Below, piece after piece: positions 36,813 through 45,413 of a DNA stretch of 64,000 nucleotides. The notes beneath the pieces were generated by a model, which was not told the DNA's origin, made no database searches, and saw only the letters and a list, made by a program, of their open reading frames with translations. Numbering within the stretch: the stretch's first letter is position 1; every line of letters starts with the position of its first letter. The DNA is taken from contig JAHDGK010000006.1 of assembly GCA_020627685.1 (NCBI GenBank), positions 62,001 to 126,000 of the forward strand, written 5' to 3'. The DNA comes from Granulosicoccus sp. (GTDB taxonomy: Bacteria; Pseudomonadota; Gammaproteobacteria; Granulosicoccales; Granulosicoccaceae). The position numbers were made by a program, and so were the translations under genes.

Positions 36813-38188
36813 GATTCAGTCGTCTCCGATACGGCTTTCAACCTCGAATAGAGCGTATGCGTTAAGTAAAATGCCATGAATACTTCTGCAGCTAGAATGC
36901 CGAACAGTGTTGTTTCTGGCTTGAAGTAATACAAGGTCAGGCTCACCATGACACCACTCAACAAAGCTCCATAGATACTGGCAATAGCCAGCACTTTAAA
37001 GTCACGCATAGCTTGCAGTGCAGCGGCAGGTGCGTTGTAACTTGCGGCAAACAGTGTGATGACAGACCACAGGCCAACGATTAGAGCCATTGGCTGATCT
37101 GCATATTGCTCTGCATATAAAAATTGAAAAATCAGCGGCCACGCCAGCCATAGAAACAGGCCCATACACAGAACTGCACCTGCCATCAGGAAGGTAGTGG
37201 TTCGAATTTGTGATCGCACTGCCAGTTGTCTGGATTCGGATATGGCAACAGCAAGCTCAGGTTTAACCATATTCTGCCAAGTTAATAGGGCTACCCGGAC
37301 GGGTCCGAATAAGACAAAACCGGCTGCCAACGGAGCGTATGCATTAGGCCCGTTGGTTGAAGTAATAATGACGCTATGAGCTTGAGCAAGAAAGAGAGTC
37401 GTTAACGAGCCGGCCAATGCCCAGCGCGATTGCAACCAGACTTCGCCGTATTGAGTGATTTTGCCTAAAGATAACCAGCCACGGTTTCTACCGTGCAGCC
37501 TGATTCTTTCGACAATCATCGCAGCGAGGTTGGCACCGGCCAATGCATAAAGCACCATGCTGACGTTGAGCTCATCGTTGGTCAGTACAAGTGCCACGAC
37601 GATAATCACGCCGGATAGAACGTATACGGTATCACCGGTTGCTGTAACGAGCGGCTTCATGCGTGCATAACCGGCACTTCGACTGAAATGTCTGGCCGAA
37701 TAAACTGCCACGAATGTCGTCACTGCCATGGAGATGCCCCCATCCAAACCAGAGAGCTTCGCGTAAATAAGCCCCGCAGCTATCAGTAGGCCAAAGAGCA
37801 GTAAGTTGAGCGTGCTAAACATGGCTTCTTGAGCTGCGCGCTCAGACTCGTCTTTGATAACGGGGGTGTACACCGTTAGCGGCGTTGAGATAAGCGCATT
37901 GTTAACCGCTGATGCAAACATTGCTAAAACAAAAGCGAAGGCGAAAACGCCGTAATCGTAGGGTGTAACTAATCTTAAGAGCAATAGATTCAGTGCGAAA
38001 TGAAATCCGCTGACCAAGCCTTGAGCGCCAACAGAGAGAAACAAACGCGATGTCAAAAGTCCGAAGGCCTTATGGGTGATTTTTGACAAAGGGTTCATAA
38101 CAACGGGCGCATCTGCGATGCCCTCGCCAATGCCATTGGCAGGCAGCGGGCTGGCCGCATTTTGCTTGAGTGGATCAACGTCCGTCAC
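36809..38188 (-). CDS. Polysaccharide flippase (Wzx/MATE-like)
   Basis: The 459-residue protein has about 12 predicted membrane helices in the PST/MOP-flippase style, with a ~35-residue polar N-terminus before the first helix. It would flip undecaprenyl-linked repeat units to the periplasmic face for the downstream polymerase. Sequence is poorly conserved in this family, so the call rests on topology, length and position between a WecG-type transferase (5 nt) and two GT2 genes (4-nt overlap). Confidence 0.8.
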   Translation of the reverse strand: MTDVDPLKQNAASPLPANGIGEGIADAPVVMNPLSKITHKAFGLLTSRLFLSVGAQGLVSGFHFALNLLLLRLVTPYDYGVFAFAFVLAMFASAVNNALISTPLTVYTPVIKDESERAAQEAMFSTLNLLLFGLLIAAGLIYAKLSGLDGGISMAVTTFVAVYSARHFSRSAGYARMKPLVTATGDTVYVLSGVIIVVALVLTNDELNVSMVLYALAGANLAAMIVERIRLHGRNRGWLSLGKITQYGEVWLQSRWALAGSLTTLFLAQAHSVIITSTNGPNAYAPLAAGFVLFGPVRVALLTWQNMVKPELAVAISESRQLAVRSQIRTTTFLMAGAVLCMGLFLWLAWPLIFQFLYAEQYADQPMALIVGLWSVITLFAASYNAPAAALQAMRDFKVLAIASIYGALLSGVMVSLTLYYFKPETTLFGILAAEVFMAFYLTHTLYSRLKAVSETTES

Positions 38189-38193
38189 ACCAC

Positions 38194-39009
38194 TTAGGCC
38201 CGGTTACCGCGGACAAGATTACCGACACCATTAAAAAATAAAATGGCTCCGAGCAAAACCGGTTCGACCAGGTACCTGAACGCAAATCGCTTCGGATTCT
38301 CAATTAATCGAAAGCTCCACTCGAGGCCCATGCGTCCCATCCAGCGAGGAGGGGTTTTGACGGCACCTGCCACGTATTCCATACACGCACCGCACGTGAA
38401 AACGATCGAGGCATTGATCAGGTGTCGGTGCGCATGAAGCCAAGCTTCCTGTTTGGGGGCGCCGAAGCCAATGAGGACGATGTCGCTGTTGGCAGCGTTG
38501 ATTTGATCTATGACAGCCAGACTTTCTTCATGCTGGGCTTCTTGATTGAAATAACCATCGTGCCCGTCAATCTCGATTCCCTGAACACGCTCGCGGATAA
38601 TCTCCATCGCATTTTGTTGAATTTCCGCTTTTTGACCCACATGGAAAACTTTCCACTGATTGTCACGGGCTAATTCCATGAGTGGGAAAATGAAATCGAC
38701 GTAGGTAATCCGGTGGCTGCGTGTCACTGGAATTCTGAATAGCTGCATCAGCCAGACCAACGGCATGCCGTCTACCAGCACAGTCGTGCCCTGATAGTGC
38801 TCCTTTAGGGTCTTGTCCGTGAAGTAGCTGTAGAGCGAGTGTAAATTGTGATACAGCACAGTATTTTGCTGTGACTGCTCTATGCTCGCACGCGTCAGCG
38901 CCAGATAGTCTTCGATAGTTCCCGGATGGGCAAAGAAGCCGAGTAGGGTGCGCTTTTGCAGCCCCACGTCCGAGTTCGAATTGGGTGAATCTGTATCACT
39001 CATAGCCAT
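38194..39009 (-). CDS. WecG/TagA/CpsF-family (GT26) glycosyltransferase
   Basis: This 271-residue GT26 enzyme is of the type that transfers N-acetylmannosamine(uronic acid) or similar sugars to a lipid-linked primer. Family blocks are LVDGMPLVW, the conserved GFGAPKQEAWL, FTCGACMEYVAGAVKTPPRWM and GLEWSFRLIENPKRFAFRYL. A C-terminal hydrophobic helix (LLGAILFFNGVGNLV) may anchor it. It begins the second transcription block of the cluster, after a 226-nt gap with a strong hairpin. Confidence 0.9.
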   Translation of the reverse strand: MAMSDTDSPNSNSDVGLQKRTLLGFFAHPGTIEDYLALTRASIEQSQQNTVLYHNLHSLYSYFTDKTLKEHYQGTTVLVDGMPLVWLMQLFRIPVTRSHRITYVDFIFPLMELARDNQWKVFHVGQKAEIQQNAMEIIRERVQGIEIDGHDGYFNQEAQHEESLAVIDQINAANSDIVLIGFGAPKQEAWLHAHRHLINASIVFTCGACMEYVAGAVKTPPRWMGRMGLEWSFRLIENPKRFAFRYLVEPVLLGAILFFNGVGNLVRGNRA

Positions 39010-39180
39010 AATCTGGAAATGGTTTTCTCAAGTTAGACGCTATGGCACCGAACCCAGAGCTGAAACACTCATTTCTGGAGCAACATCCTGCCGTATTTAT
39101 CACTTAGGATAGCGGCAGATTGTGAGAATTCCTGCAGAGCGCATGCGCTGTTATCGCGACTAGATTCCCTGTTTTAGAAA

Positions 39181-39209
39181 CAATTAAGGCCCTCAAAGGG
39201 CCTTAATTG
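39181..39209 (-). terminator. Strong 13-bp hairpin after the priming transferase gene
   Basis: CAATTAAGGCCCT and AGGGCCTTAATTG pair perfectly around a 3-nt loop. It lies 27 nt after the stop of the priming glycosyltransferase on the minus strand and runs into a short TTGTTTC stretch. It probably ends the kinase-priming transferase transcript, or trims it, so the WecG-type gene onward needs its own promoter in 39010-39180. Confidence 0.65.
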
Positions 39210-39235
39210 TCGTCCGAATACTGTTTTGTTAAAGC

Positions 39236-39982
39236 TTAGTAGGCGTTTTTGTGTGTCCAGCCTTTGAAAACTGTCATAACCAGGATTTTGATATCCAGGA
39301 AAATGCTCCAGTTTTTGACGTAATGGCGGTCATGCTCGATTCTGGAAACCATATCGCTAACTAAGCGCGTCTCGCCGCGAAATCCATTGATCTGAGCCCA
39401 TCCCGTGATACCGGGTTTCACACTGTAACGTGAGCTGAGTGCCGGGATAACGTATTTGAAATCTTCATCCAGCTTCAACGGATGAGGACGAGGACCGACC
39501 AGTGACATGGTGCCCTGAATAACGTTGAACAGTTGTGGAAGCTCATCGAGACTGGTACGACGAAGGAAAGCACCGATTCGTGTGATTCGGGGGTCGTCCT
39601 TCTGGGCTTGTTTGAATTCTGCGGGGCCGCCCTGATACATAGTGCGGAATTTGTACACTTTGATGATCGATTTATTTCGACCGCTTCGTGCCTGACAGAA
39701 CAAAGCCGGGCCTGTGCTGTCCAACTTGATAGCAATCGAAATGAGGGCCATCAAAGGAAACAGAATAACTAATGCGATAGATCCAAAAACGAAATCTTCG
39801 AGTCTTTTGAGTGCTGCACCGACACCTGCGATGGGCTCCAGGGTCTCGGTGTCACCACTAACAACCAGTGACGTCCAATGTTTTGCATCAACGGGGCCGA
39901 CATCCATGGTCGCTGCGTTGGCACTTACTTGGTCGACTACCGTCTTGCCTTTATTATTATTGACTACGTTGGCGCTCGGCAC
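39236..39982 (-). CDS. Undecaprenyl-phosphate sugar phosphotransferase (ExoY/WcaJ catalytic type)
   Basis: This initiating transferase loads the first sugar-1-phosphate on undecaprenyl phosphate. The 248-residue protein is a short ExoY-like form: one membrane helix ([20 protein letters not shown] near 90-110) and then the bacterial sugar transferase domain with [22 protein letters not shown] and VGPRPHPL. The four-helix N-terminal part of WcaJ-type enzymes is absent. It starts at GTG with AGGAG 7 nt upstream. The ~80-residue polar N-terminus is unusual for ExoY and may be regulatory. Confidence 0.92.
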   Translation of the reverse strand: MPSANVVNNNKGKTVVDQVSANAATMDVGPVDAKHWTSLVVSGDTETLEPIAGVGAALKRLEDFVFGSIALVILFPLMALISIAIKLDSTGPALFCQARSGRNKSIIKVYKFRTMYQGGPAEFKQAQKDDPRITRIGAFLRRTSLDELPQLFNVIQGTMSLVGPRPHPLKLDEDFKYVIPALSSRYSVKPGITGWAQINGFRGETRLVSDMVSRIEHDRHYVKNWSIFLDIKILVMTVFKGWTHKNAY

Positions 39983-40225
39983 CGTACTTCTCCTATGTCT
40001 TGTGGTTCTTCGTTGAGCATTCGTGCTTTTGACACTTTGCTCAGGTGGCGTACATCTATGTACTGATTAAGTCGTACCTATATTACCGTAACGAGAACTT
40101 TGAACTAGTGACGTTCATCTCATTTGGTAATTGTAACGCGACAAACCTTTCCAAAGTGGTACAGAACCTATTCAAACATGACCAATTCACGCTTGTTGAC
40201 AGTTAAATGCCTGCCGGCAAGGCGG

Positions 40226-42532
40226 TCAATCGAGCTTTTCTTGGTAGTACGTGTAGTGCTTTGGAGTCGGTGACGAAGAGCTATTCATAATGCAACCGCT
40301 GACCCGAACGCCTGAAAATGTCAGCCGTTTCAATGCTTCACCGAGTTGTGGCTCTTTAACTTCTCCTTCCTTCACTACCATGATAGTAGATCCAGCGTGT
40401 TTGCCCAGTGATGCAGCTGTGGAAACACTCAAGACCGGAGGCGTATCGATGATGGCAATGTCGAAACGTGGGGCAACCACATCGAGAAATGCGCCAAATT
40501 CTTTATCACTCGGAATTTCAGAACCATTTCCGCCGGTGTAACCCCTGGCGATGCAGTATAGGTTAGGGACTGAGGTGGGCTTCACAGTTTCTTTCAGCTC
40601 GCTCTTTCCCCGAACGACTTCGGGAAGGCCGGGGCCGGAAGGCAGGCCAAGCGATTTGTGAAGTTGTCCACGCTGGTAATCGGCATCGATAAGCAGAACC
40701 TTCTTGCCAGTCTGGGCCACCAGAACAGCCAGGTTCAAACTGAGAAACGATTTGCCCATGCTAGGCAATGGGCTCGTAAACATCAGCACGTTGTTGTTGG
40801 CTTCAGCCATGACATCCTCAAGCATGCTTCGCAGACCACGAAGATTCTCGATGGAATAGTCCTCGGGTTTGGATAAAGCCAGGACATTCCCGGAAATAGC
40901 TTTTGAGCCGTCATCGTCATCTCCGCCAGAGCCCGGTAATAACCGTCTTGGGTCAACGGTGACAGGACTGCCAAGGCGACGTTGCGCCGAGCTTTTCGGG
41001 ATATTCATGTACACAGGCAAACCTGAGGCCCGCTCAAGTGATTCTTGATCACTGATGACTGTCGAAAGTGCTGAGCGTAGTGTCAGGTACAGCGTGTATA
41101 GGAACAGTGTGGCAAGCGTGCCACCGGCTACGGCAAGCAGCGTACTTGGCGATACTGGCTTGCGTGGAGGCAATGCGTCATCGATGATTTGAACCTCACC
41201 GACATTACCGACATTGGCTAGCTGTAATTTTTGTAGCTTTTCACTGATCTCGATAAACAAATTGCGTTTAGTCTCGAGTTCATCTTCAAGGATGGCCAAT
41301 TCTCGCTGAGTATTCGGCGCACTACGAATTGTGCCGCGAACCTGCCTGATCTTGTCTTCGAGTACGTCAATGGCTTTCTGCAGACGCTTTGGCGTTGGGT
41401 GGTTCACGGTATAGCGTTTCAGAAGATCGTCACGCTCAACTTCTTTTTCCAATAGCTCAGTTTCAAGCTTGTCTAGCTGAGCCAGTTTGAAATTAACCTG
41501 AGCATCTTGATTAAACGAATTTGCACTTCGACGGAATTCGGATAAGGCCACTTCTGCCGCACGCAGTTCAGCTTCAACGCGGGGGAGTTGCTCCTGGAAA
41601 ACCAGCAATTCAGCGTCAGAGGAACGATTCTGAGAGCCGAGCTTGACGCTGGTGTACTCTTCAAGGATTGCGTTGGTGAGGTTGGCGATGTGCTCTGGAT
41701 CGTTACCGCGCAGTTTCACGGTGATCATTCGAGATTTACTATCGGTCGTCTCTGTTGCCAGATCTTGTCTTAAGTTAGTCACGGTCGCCTGCAAGGATCC
41801 GCGTACAACCGAAAACTGAACGCCTGCGGGGGCTTCTAACTCTGAGAGCTGGATAACGAGGGGGCCTTGGTTGCTAAATTCAACCGCCACGCGATCGCCC
41901 ACTCTTGCCTGCTCTATGAGCACTTGCTCTTCACTACTCAAGCTGTATTCACCGTCAGCCAGGACAGTGACGAGTAATTCTTCATCTTCCATGCGACGTG
42001 GAACAGACAGCTCAGCGACGTCAATGGAGGCATCGCTCCAGGCAAACTTCTGCGCAAAACTGAAGCTTTCGATCATGTCAGCCATGACCGGTATGCGCTG
42101 GGACACCGCTCCGAGAACCGGGACGCGCTTGGGTTCAGCTGTCGTTCGCAGGCCGAAGGCATCAACGACCGGGCTGAGTACCCGTCGTGAGGCCAACAGA
42201 TTTGCTTCTTCCTTGATCGTCGGTGCGTTCCAGTCTGTCTGGTTCGCGCTTCCGTCAGAATTAAAATAGTTCTTGGGTTTATTCACTTCAACGAGAGCTG
42301 CTGTCTCGTAGGTTTTCTCAGTGCTGATCAAATAAAGCCAGGCCAGGCCCAAACCCAGCAGCAACGTGATCAGAAGACCAAATTTGTGGCGAAGCAGGAG
42401 CCTGAGGTATTCCTTTGCGTCACTGGTTGCTGGAACAGTTGCGTATCCCTGCATGGGTGCTCCGGCGTGTGGGTAATTCAAAGTTTTCATCAAAACGTGG
42501 TCCGTCGTCGTTGGCCGTGCCGTTAGACGCAT
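40226..42532 (-). CDS. Polysaccharide co-polymerase / tyrosine autokinase (Wzc type)
   Basis: The 768-residue PCP-2a protein controls chain length and export. A first membrane helix (about 53-72) and a Wzz-type periplasmic region with coiled coil (about 300-430) precede a second helix (VSPSTLLAVAGGTLATLFLYTL). The cytosolic BY-kinase follows: Walker A around SMGKS with K594, A' motif LLIDADYQRG, and Walker B IIDTPPVL. The C-terminal tail ends HYTYYQEKLD, three tyrosines for autophosphorylation. No Wzb phosphatase or Wza exporter gene is in the window. A start at 42490 (Met15) is possible. It heads the exopolysaccharide cluster. Confidence 0.9.
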   Translation of the reverse strand: MRLTARPTTTDHVLMKTLNYPHAGAPMQGYATVPATSDAKEYLRLLLRHKFGLLITLLLGLGLAWLYLISTEKTYETAALVEVNKPKNYFNSDGSANQTDWNAPTIKEEANLLASRRVLSPVVDAFGLRTTAEPKRVPVLGAVSQRIPVMADMIESFSFAQKFAWSDASIDVAELSVPRRMEDEELLVTVLADGEYSLSSEEQVLIEQARVGDRVAVEFSNQGPLVIQLSELEAPAGVQFSVVRGSLQATVTNLRQDLATETTDSKSRMITVKLRGNDPEHIANLTNAILEEYTSVKLGSQNRSSDAELLVFQEQLPRVEAELRAAEVALSEFRRSANSFNQDAQVNFKLAQLDKLETELLEKEVERDDLLKRYTVNHPTPKRLQKAIDVLEDKIRQVRGTIRSAPNTQRELAILEDELETKRNLFIEISEKLQKLQLANVGNVGEVQIIDDALPPRKPVSPSTLLAVAGGTLATLFLYTLYLTLRSALSTVISDQESLERASGLPVYMNIPKSSAQRRLGSPVTVDPRRLLPGSGGDDDDGSKAISGNVLALSKPEDYSIENLRGLRSMLEDVMAEANNNVLMFTSPLPSMGKSFLSLNLAVLVAQTGKKVLLIDADYQRGQLHKSLGLPSGPGLPEVVRGKSELKETVKPTSVPNLYCIARGYTGGNGSEIPSDKEFGAFLDVVAPRFDIAIIDTPPVLSVSTAASLGKHAGSTIMVVKEGEVKEPQLGEALKRLTFSGVRVSGCIMNSSSSPTPKHYTYYQEKLD

Positions 42533-42785
42533 TGAGTATAGAGCGTGTCTCAGTTACTGCTGAGCTTAGGCTTGTCACAATTCGTTCACAGTTCGCCGTG
42601 CTTTTTATTGTTATGTGCAGTTGCAAGGTCTAATAGTTATTTGACGGAAAGTTCAGCTAAAACCTGAATAATCCGGCAAACCTATTCGTCCCGTTCTATG
42701 TAACTACGGGGTGGCGCGATTGTATCAATTCACCCGGCTCGAATTGTGACGTAGTTTTAATTCAGCGAAAGTAGGAGGTCGTTAA
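42533..42785. other. Divergent control region between the Wzc-type kinase and PLD-fold genes
   Basis: These 253 nt hold the leader of the exopolysaccharide cluster (leftward) and of the PLD/AttH/cytochrome trio (rightward). Apart from the ribosome site at its right end, no clear inverted repeat, operator or promoter could be read with confidence. Confidence 0.5.
42773..42778 (+). promoter_or_regulatory. Ribosome binding site fixing a TTG start
   Basis: A full AGGAGG lies 7 nt before the TTG at 42786. No ATG lies at a suitable distance, so this site decides the non-standard start of the PLD-fold gene. Confidence 0.75.
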
Positions 42786-44276
42786 TTGGGCTTTTTCAAG
42801 ACTGGACATCGAATTCGAAAGACAGGTTTATTTGTGACTCTCGTCATGCTTTTCTATGTGATGGGTTCAATGATTATTCGAGGGCTAGTACCGCCGCCCA
42901 GTGCTGTGTCAATCGACTTTCCAACACGCGTTGCAGGCTCTGTCCAATTTTTTAATGACGAAAGCTGGGTCGATGATGCAGGGCAAAGGCGACTTTCGCA
43001 AAGTTTGTTTAGTGCTCTATTTGACGGTATTAGGGCGGCAAAAAGCGTCATCGTCGTCGATATGTTCCTGTTTAACGCATGGCAGGGGCCTGTGCCTGAG
43101 ACCCATCGACCGCTTGCTTCCGAACTCACCGATGTGTTGATCGAGCAACAACAGCGTTTTCCCGAGTTAGACATCATCGTCATCAGCGACCCCATTAATA
43201 CGGTGTATGGCGGCCTGCCGTCTGTTCATTTTGAGCGATTGAAATCTGCAGGCATTCACGTCGTGCTAACCGAACTGAATAAGTTGCAAGACAGTAACCC
43301 TCTTTGGTCGGGTGTTTGGCGCTGGCTAATCCGGCCCTGGGGTAACAGTAACGGCAGCCTTTTGCCGAATCCGTTCGGTGAAGGAAAAGTATCTGTTCGC
43401 AGTTATCTATCACTTCTCAATTTCAAAGCAAACCATCGAAAGCTGATGATTGCCGATGACGGGGGTAATGGGGTTTTCGGGTGGGTAAGTTCTGCTAATC
43501 CCCACGATGGGAGTAGTGCACACAGAAATATTGCTGTTCAATTTGATGGTCCAGCGGTGTTGGATCTGTTGGAGAGCGAACGGGCTTTGTTGGAATTGAG
43601 TGAAGCTCATGACGTGCTGCCTATCGTAGATAAGGCTATTGCCACTGCGAAACAGGCTTTGGCCAATGTTGCCACTGAGGACAAGCCGCAGAACCTGGGC
43701 GTTCAAATCCTGAGTGAATCTAAAATTCACGCAGCGCTTATCGATGCAATTGATAGCGCAGCAGCAGGCTCCGACATCAATATGGCTATGTTTTATTTAA
43801 GTGAGCGAGGCATCATCGAATCTTTGAAAAAAGCCGTGAGTAGAGGTGTCCGCGTCAGAATTCTGCTTGATGTTAATAACGATGCGTTCGGGCGTCGTAA
43901 AAATGGAGTCCCGAACCGCCCGGTTGCAGCAGAATTAGCCAAGGCGGGAGCCAGTGTGCGTTGGTGTGCCACCCTAGGCGAGCAATGTCACGCGAAGTGG
44001 CTGCACATAGCCGGTTCCGATGCTCATGATTTTTTTATTGGTTCTGCAAATTTCACGAGACGGAATCTAAAAGACCTGAATTTGGAGACCGATATTCGAT
44101 TGACGGCACTGCCGACTGAACCAGTAGCTCAAGAGATGATCAGCTTTTTCAACCGTCAGTGGAACAATGAGGATGGTAAAAAGTTCTCTGTGCCCTATGA
44201 GCAATACGCTAACGATAGTGTTTGGTTAAAGCTCCAATACCGAATCATGGAGTACACGGGGCTGAGTACCTTTTAG
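42786..44276 (+). CDS. Phospholipase D-fold protein, cardiolipin synthase-like
   Basis: The 496-residue protein starts at TTG behind a perfect AGGAGG. One N-terminal membrane helix (about 12-34) is followed by two PLD halves. The first HKD motif is canonical: H217-x-K219-x4-D224. The second has H402 and K404 but alanine where aspartate is expected (409), with GSANF following after a short insertion. The pair still could form one active site, since H and K dominate catalysis. It has ordinary length for ClsA/ClsB-like enzymes but only one helix. It is first of a rightward trio with two lipoproteins, so a phospholipid or envelope role is likely. Confidence 0.82.
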   Translation: MGFFKTGHRIRKTGLFVTLVMLFYVMGSMIIRGLVPPPSAVSIDFPTRVAGSVQFFNDESWVDDAGQRRLSQSLFSALFDGIRAAKSVIVVDMFLFNAWQGPVPETHRPLASELTDVLIEQQQRFPELDIIVISDPINTVYGGLPSVHFERLKSAGIHVVLTELNKLQDSNPLWSGVWRWLIRPWGNSNGSLLPNPFGEGKVSVRSYLSLLNFKANHRKLMIADDGGNGVFGWVSSANPHDGSSAHRNIAVQFDGPAVLDLLESERALLELSEAHDVLPIVDKAIATAKQALANVATEDKPQNLGVQILSESKIHAALIDAIDSAAAGSDINMAMFYLSERGIIESLKKAVSRGVRVRILLDVNNDAFGRRKNGVPNRPVAAELAKAGASVRWCATLGEQCHAKWLHIAGSDAHDFFIGSANFTRRNLKDLNLETDIRLTALPTEPVAQEMISFFNRQWNNEDGKKFSVPYEQYANDSVWLKLQYRIMEYTGLSTF

Positions 44277-44296
44277 TGATTGCTGCCACGTCTAAA

Positions 44297-45412
44297 ATGT
44301 CCTTTGACAAAGGCCCAGCTCGACTGTTGTCGTTATTAATGCTTTTGCTTGTCTCGGCATGTAATGACAACAGTAACTCTGCTGACACAGACAACATGGG
44401 TACTCAGGGTATGCAATGGCAAAGCGTACTCGATGCACTGGAATTACCGGATGAACCGCTCGCAGACGTAAGCATTCCTGAGGACTTAAGAGCTCACCCT
44501 GAGTCACCGTTTGAATCTTTCGAGATGCGTGCGGTGTTAAGAAATGAAGCTGGACAGTGGCTTAGTTTGTCCACGCAAATAGATCGTTTGCAAATCACTA
44601 AGACATCAAACGCGCAGTCAGCTTGGGCGTTTGACAGTATCGCTAGAGCGCGTATCTCCGGGGCCGATAAATCGAAGGCGATCTTATCAACAAGGGAAGA
44701 ACTTTCCAGGGTCGCTTTGAATTTGGCGAACAGCACACCTGCAGAAATCCACGTAAGAGATACGAGTTTTACCTTTAGTGATGTGGGTGCCTGTACCGGA
44801 TCGATTCACGCTCAAGGGCGTGATGCGCTTAATGAAAATTATTCGCTCGTCGCTAAGCCTTCCGCTTGCCCACAAGCGATTTCAAGTGGTTTCCTGAATC
44901 AATGGGAAATCCCTGCCATGGCAATTCAAGGTAACTATGCGTCTGAATCCGTACGTGGCCAAATGTGGCTAACACATCGCTGGGGAAATGCCGTATTGCC
45001 TGGAGGTGCTGTGCTGCTTGATCAGGTGCGTATCCAGTTATTGATTGAAAATAAACGGTTGTGGTTAACGGTTAATAGAACCAAACGCGCAAGTGGGCGG
45101 GGGCCTCGGGCCGTTGAAGCATTCATCTCAGAAGATCAAGCAACCTTTAAGAGCGTCGATGTTGAATGGCAAGATCAAGGGCTACACTTATCTTCGACCA
45201 CCGAGTTGTCCTATCCTAAGACAGTGGTGCTAAAAATTCCGTCGAGAGGCTACGAGTTGACGCTTCAACCGGTTGTTGAACTCTCTGAAGTGCAAGACTC
45301 CATGGGGAGCCGTTGGTCTGGTGGCGTCGTAGTGAGCGGGGCCGGTGCAACAACCGGCACACTGTCAGGAACAGGTTTTCTTGATTATCAACCTCTCTCT
45401 TTAAAGGAATAA
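44297..45412 (+). CDS. Lipoprotein with AttH/CrtC-like lipocalin fold
   Basis: With ATG at 44297 the product has a clean lipoprotein signal (LLSLLMLLLVSAC, lipidated Cys around 22). An upstream GTG frame beginning at 44222 would place 25 extra residues before it and overlap the PLD gene. The rest resembles AttH/carotenoid 1,2-hydratase-like proteins: HPESPFESFEMRAVLRNE early, GQMWLTHRWGN mid-protein, and the late YPKTVVLKIPSRGYELTLQP, WSGGVVVSG and GTGFLDY. Such proteins bind or modify lipophilic molecules. The match is by pattern and is moderate; the substrate is unknown. The next gene follows after 1 nt. Confidence 0.62.
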   Translation: MSFDKGPARLLSLLMLLLVSACNDNSNSADTDNMGTQGMQWQSVLDALELPDEPLADVSIPEDLRAHPESPFESFEMRAVLRNEAGQWLSLSTQIDRLQITKTSNAQSAWAFDSIARARISGADKSKAILSTREELSRVALNLANSTPAEIHVRDTSFTFSDVGACTGSIHAQGRDALNENYSLVAKPSACPQAISSGFLNQWEIPAMAIQGNYASESVRGQMWLTHRWGNAVLPGGAVLLDQVRIQLLIENKRLWLTVNRTKRASGRGPRAVEAFISEDQATFKSVDVEWQDQGLHLSSTTELSYPKTVVLKIPSRGYELTLQPVVELSEVQDSMGSRWSGGVVVSGAGATTGTLSGTGFLDYQPLSLKE

Positions 45413-45413
45413 G

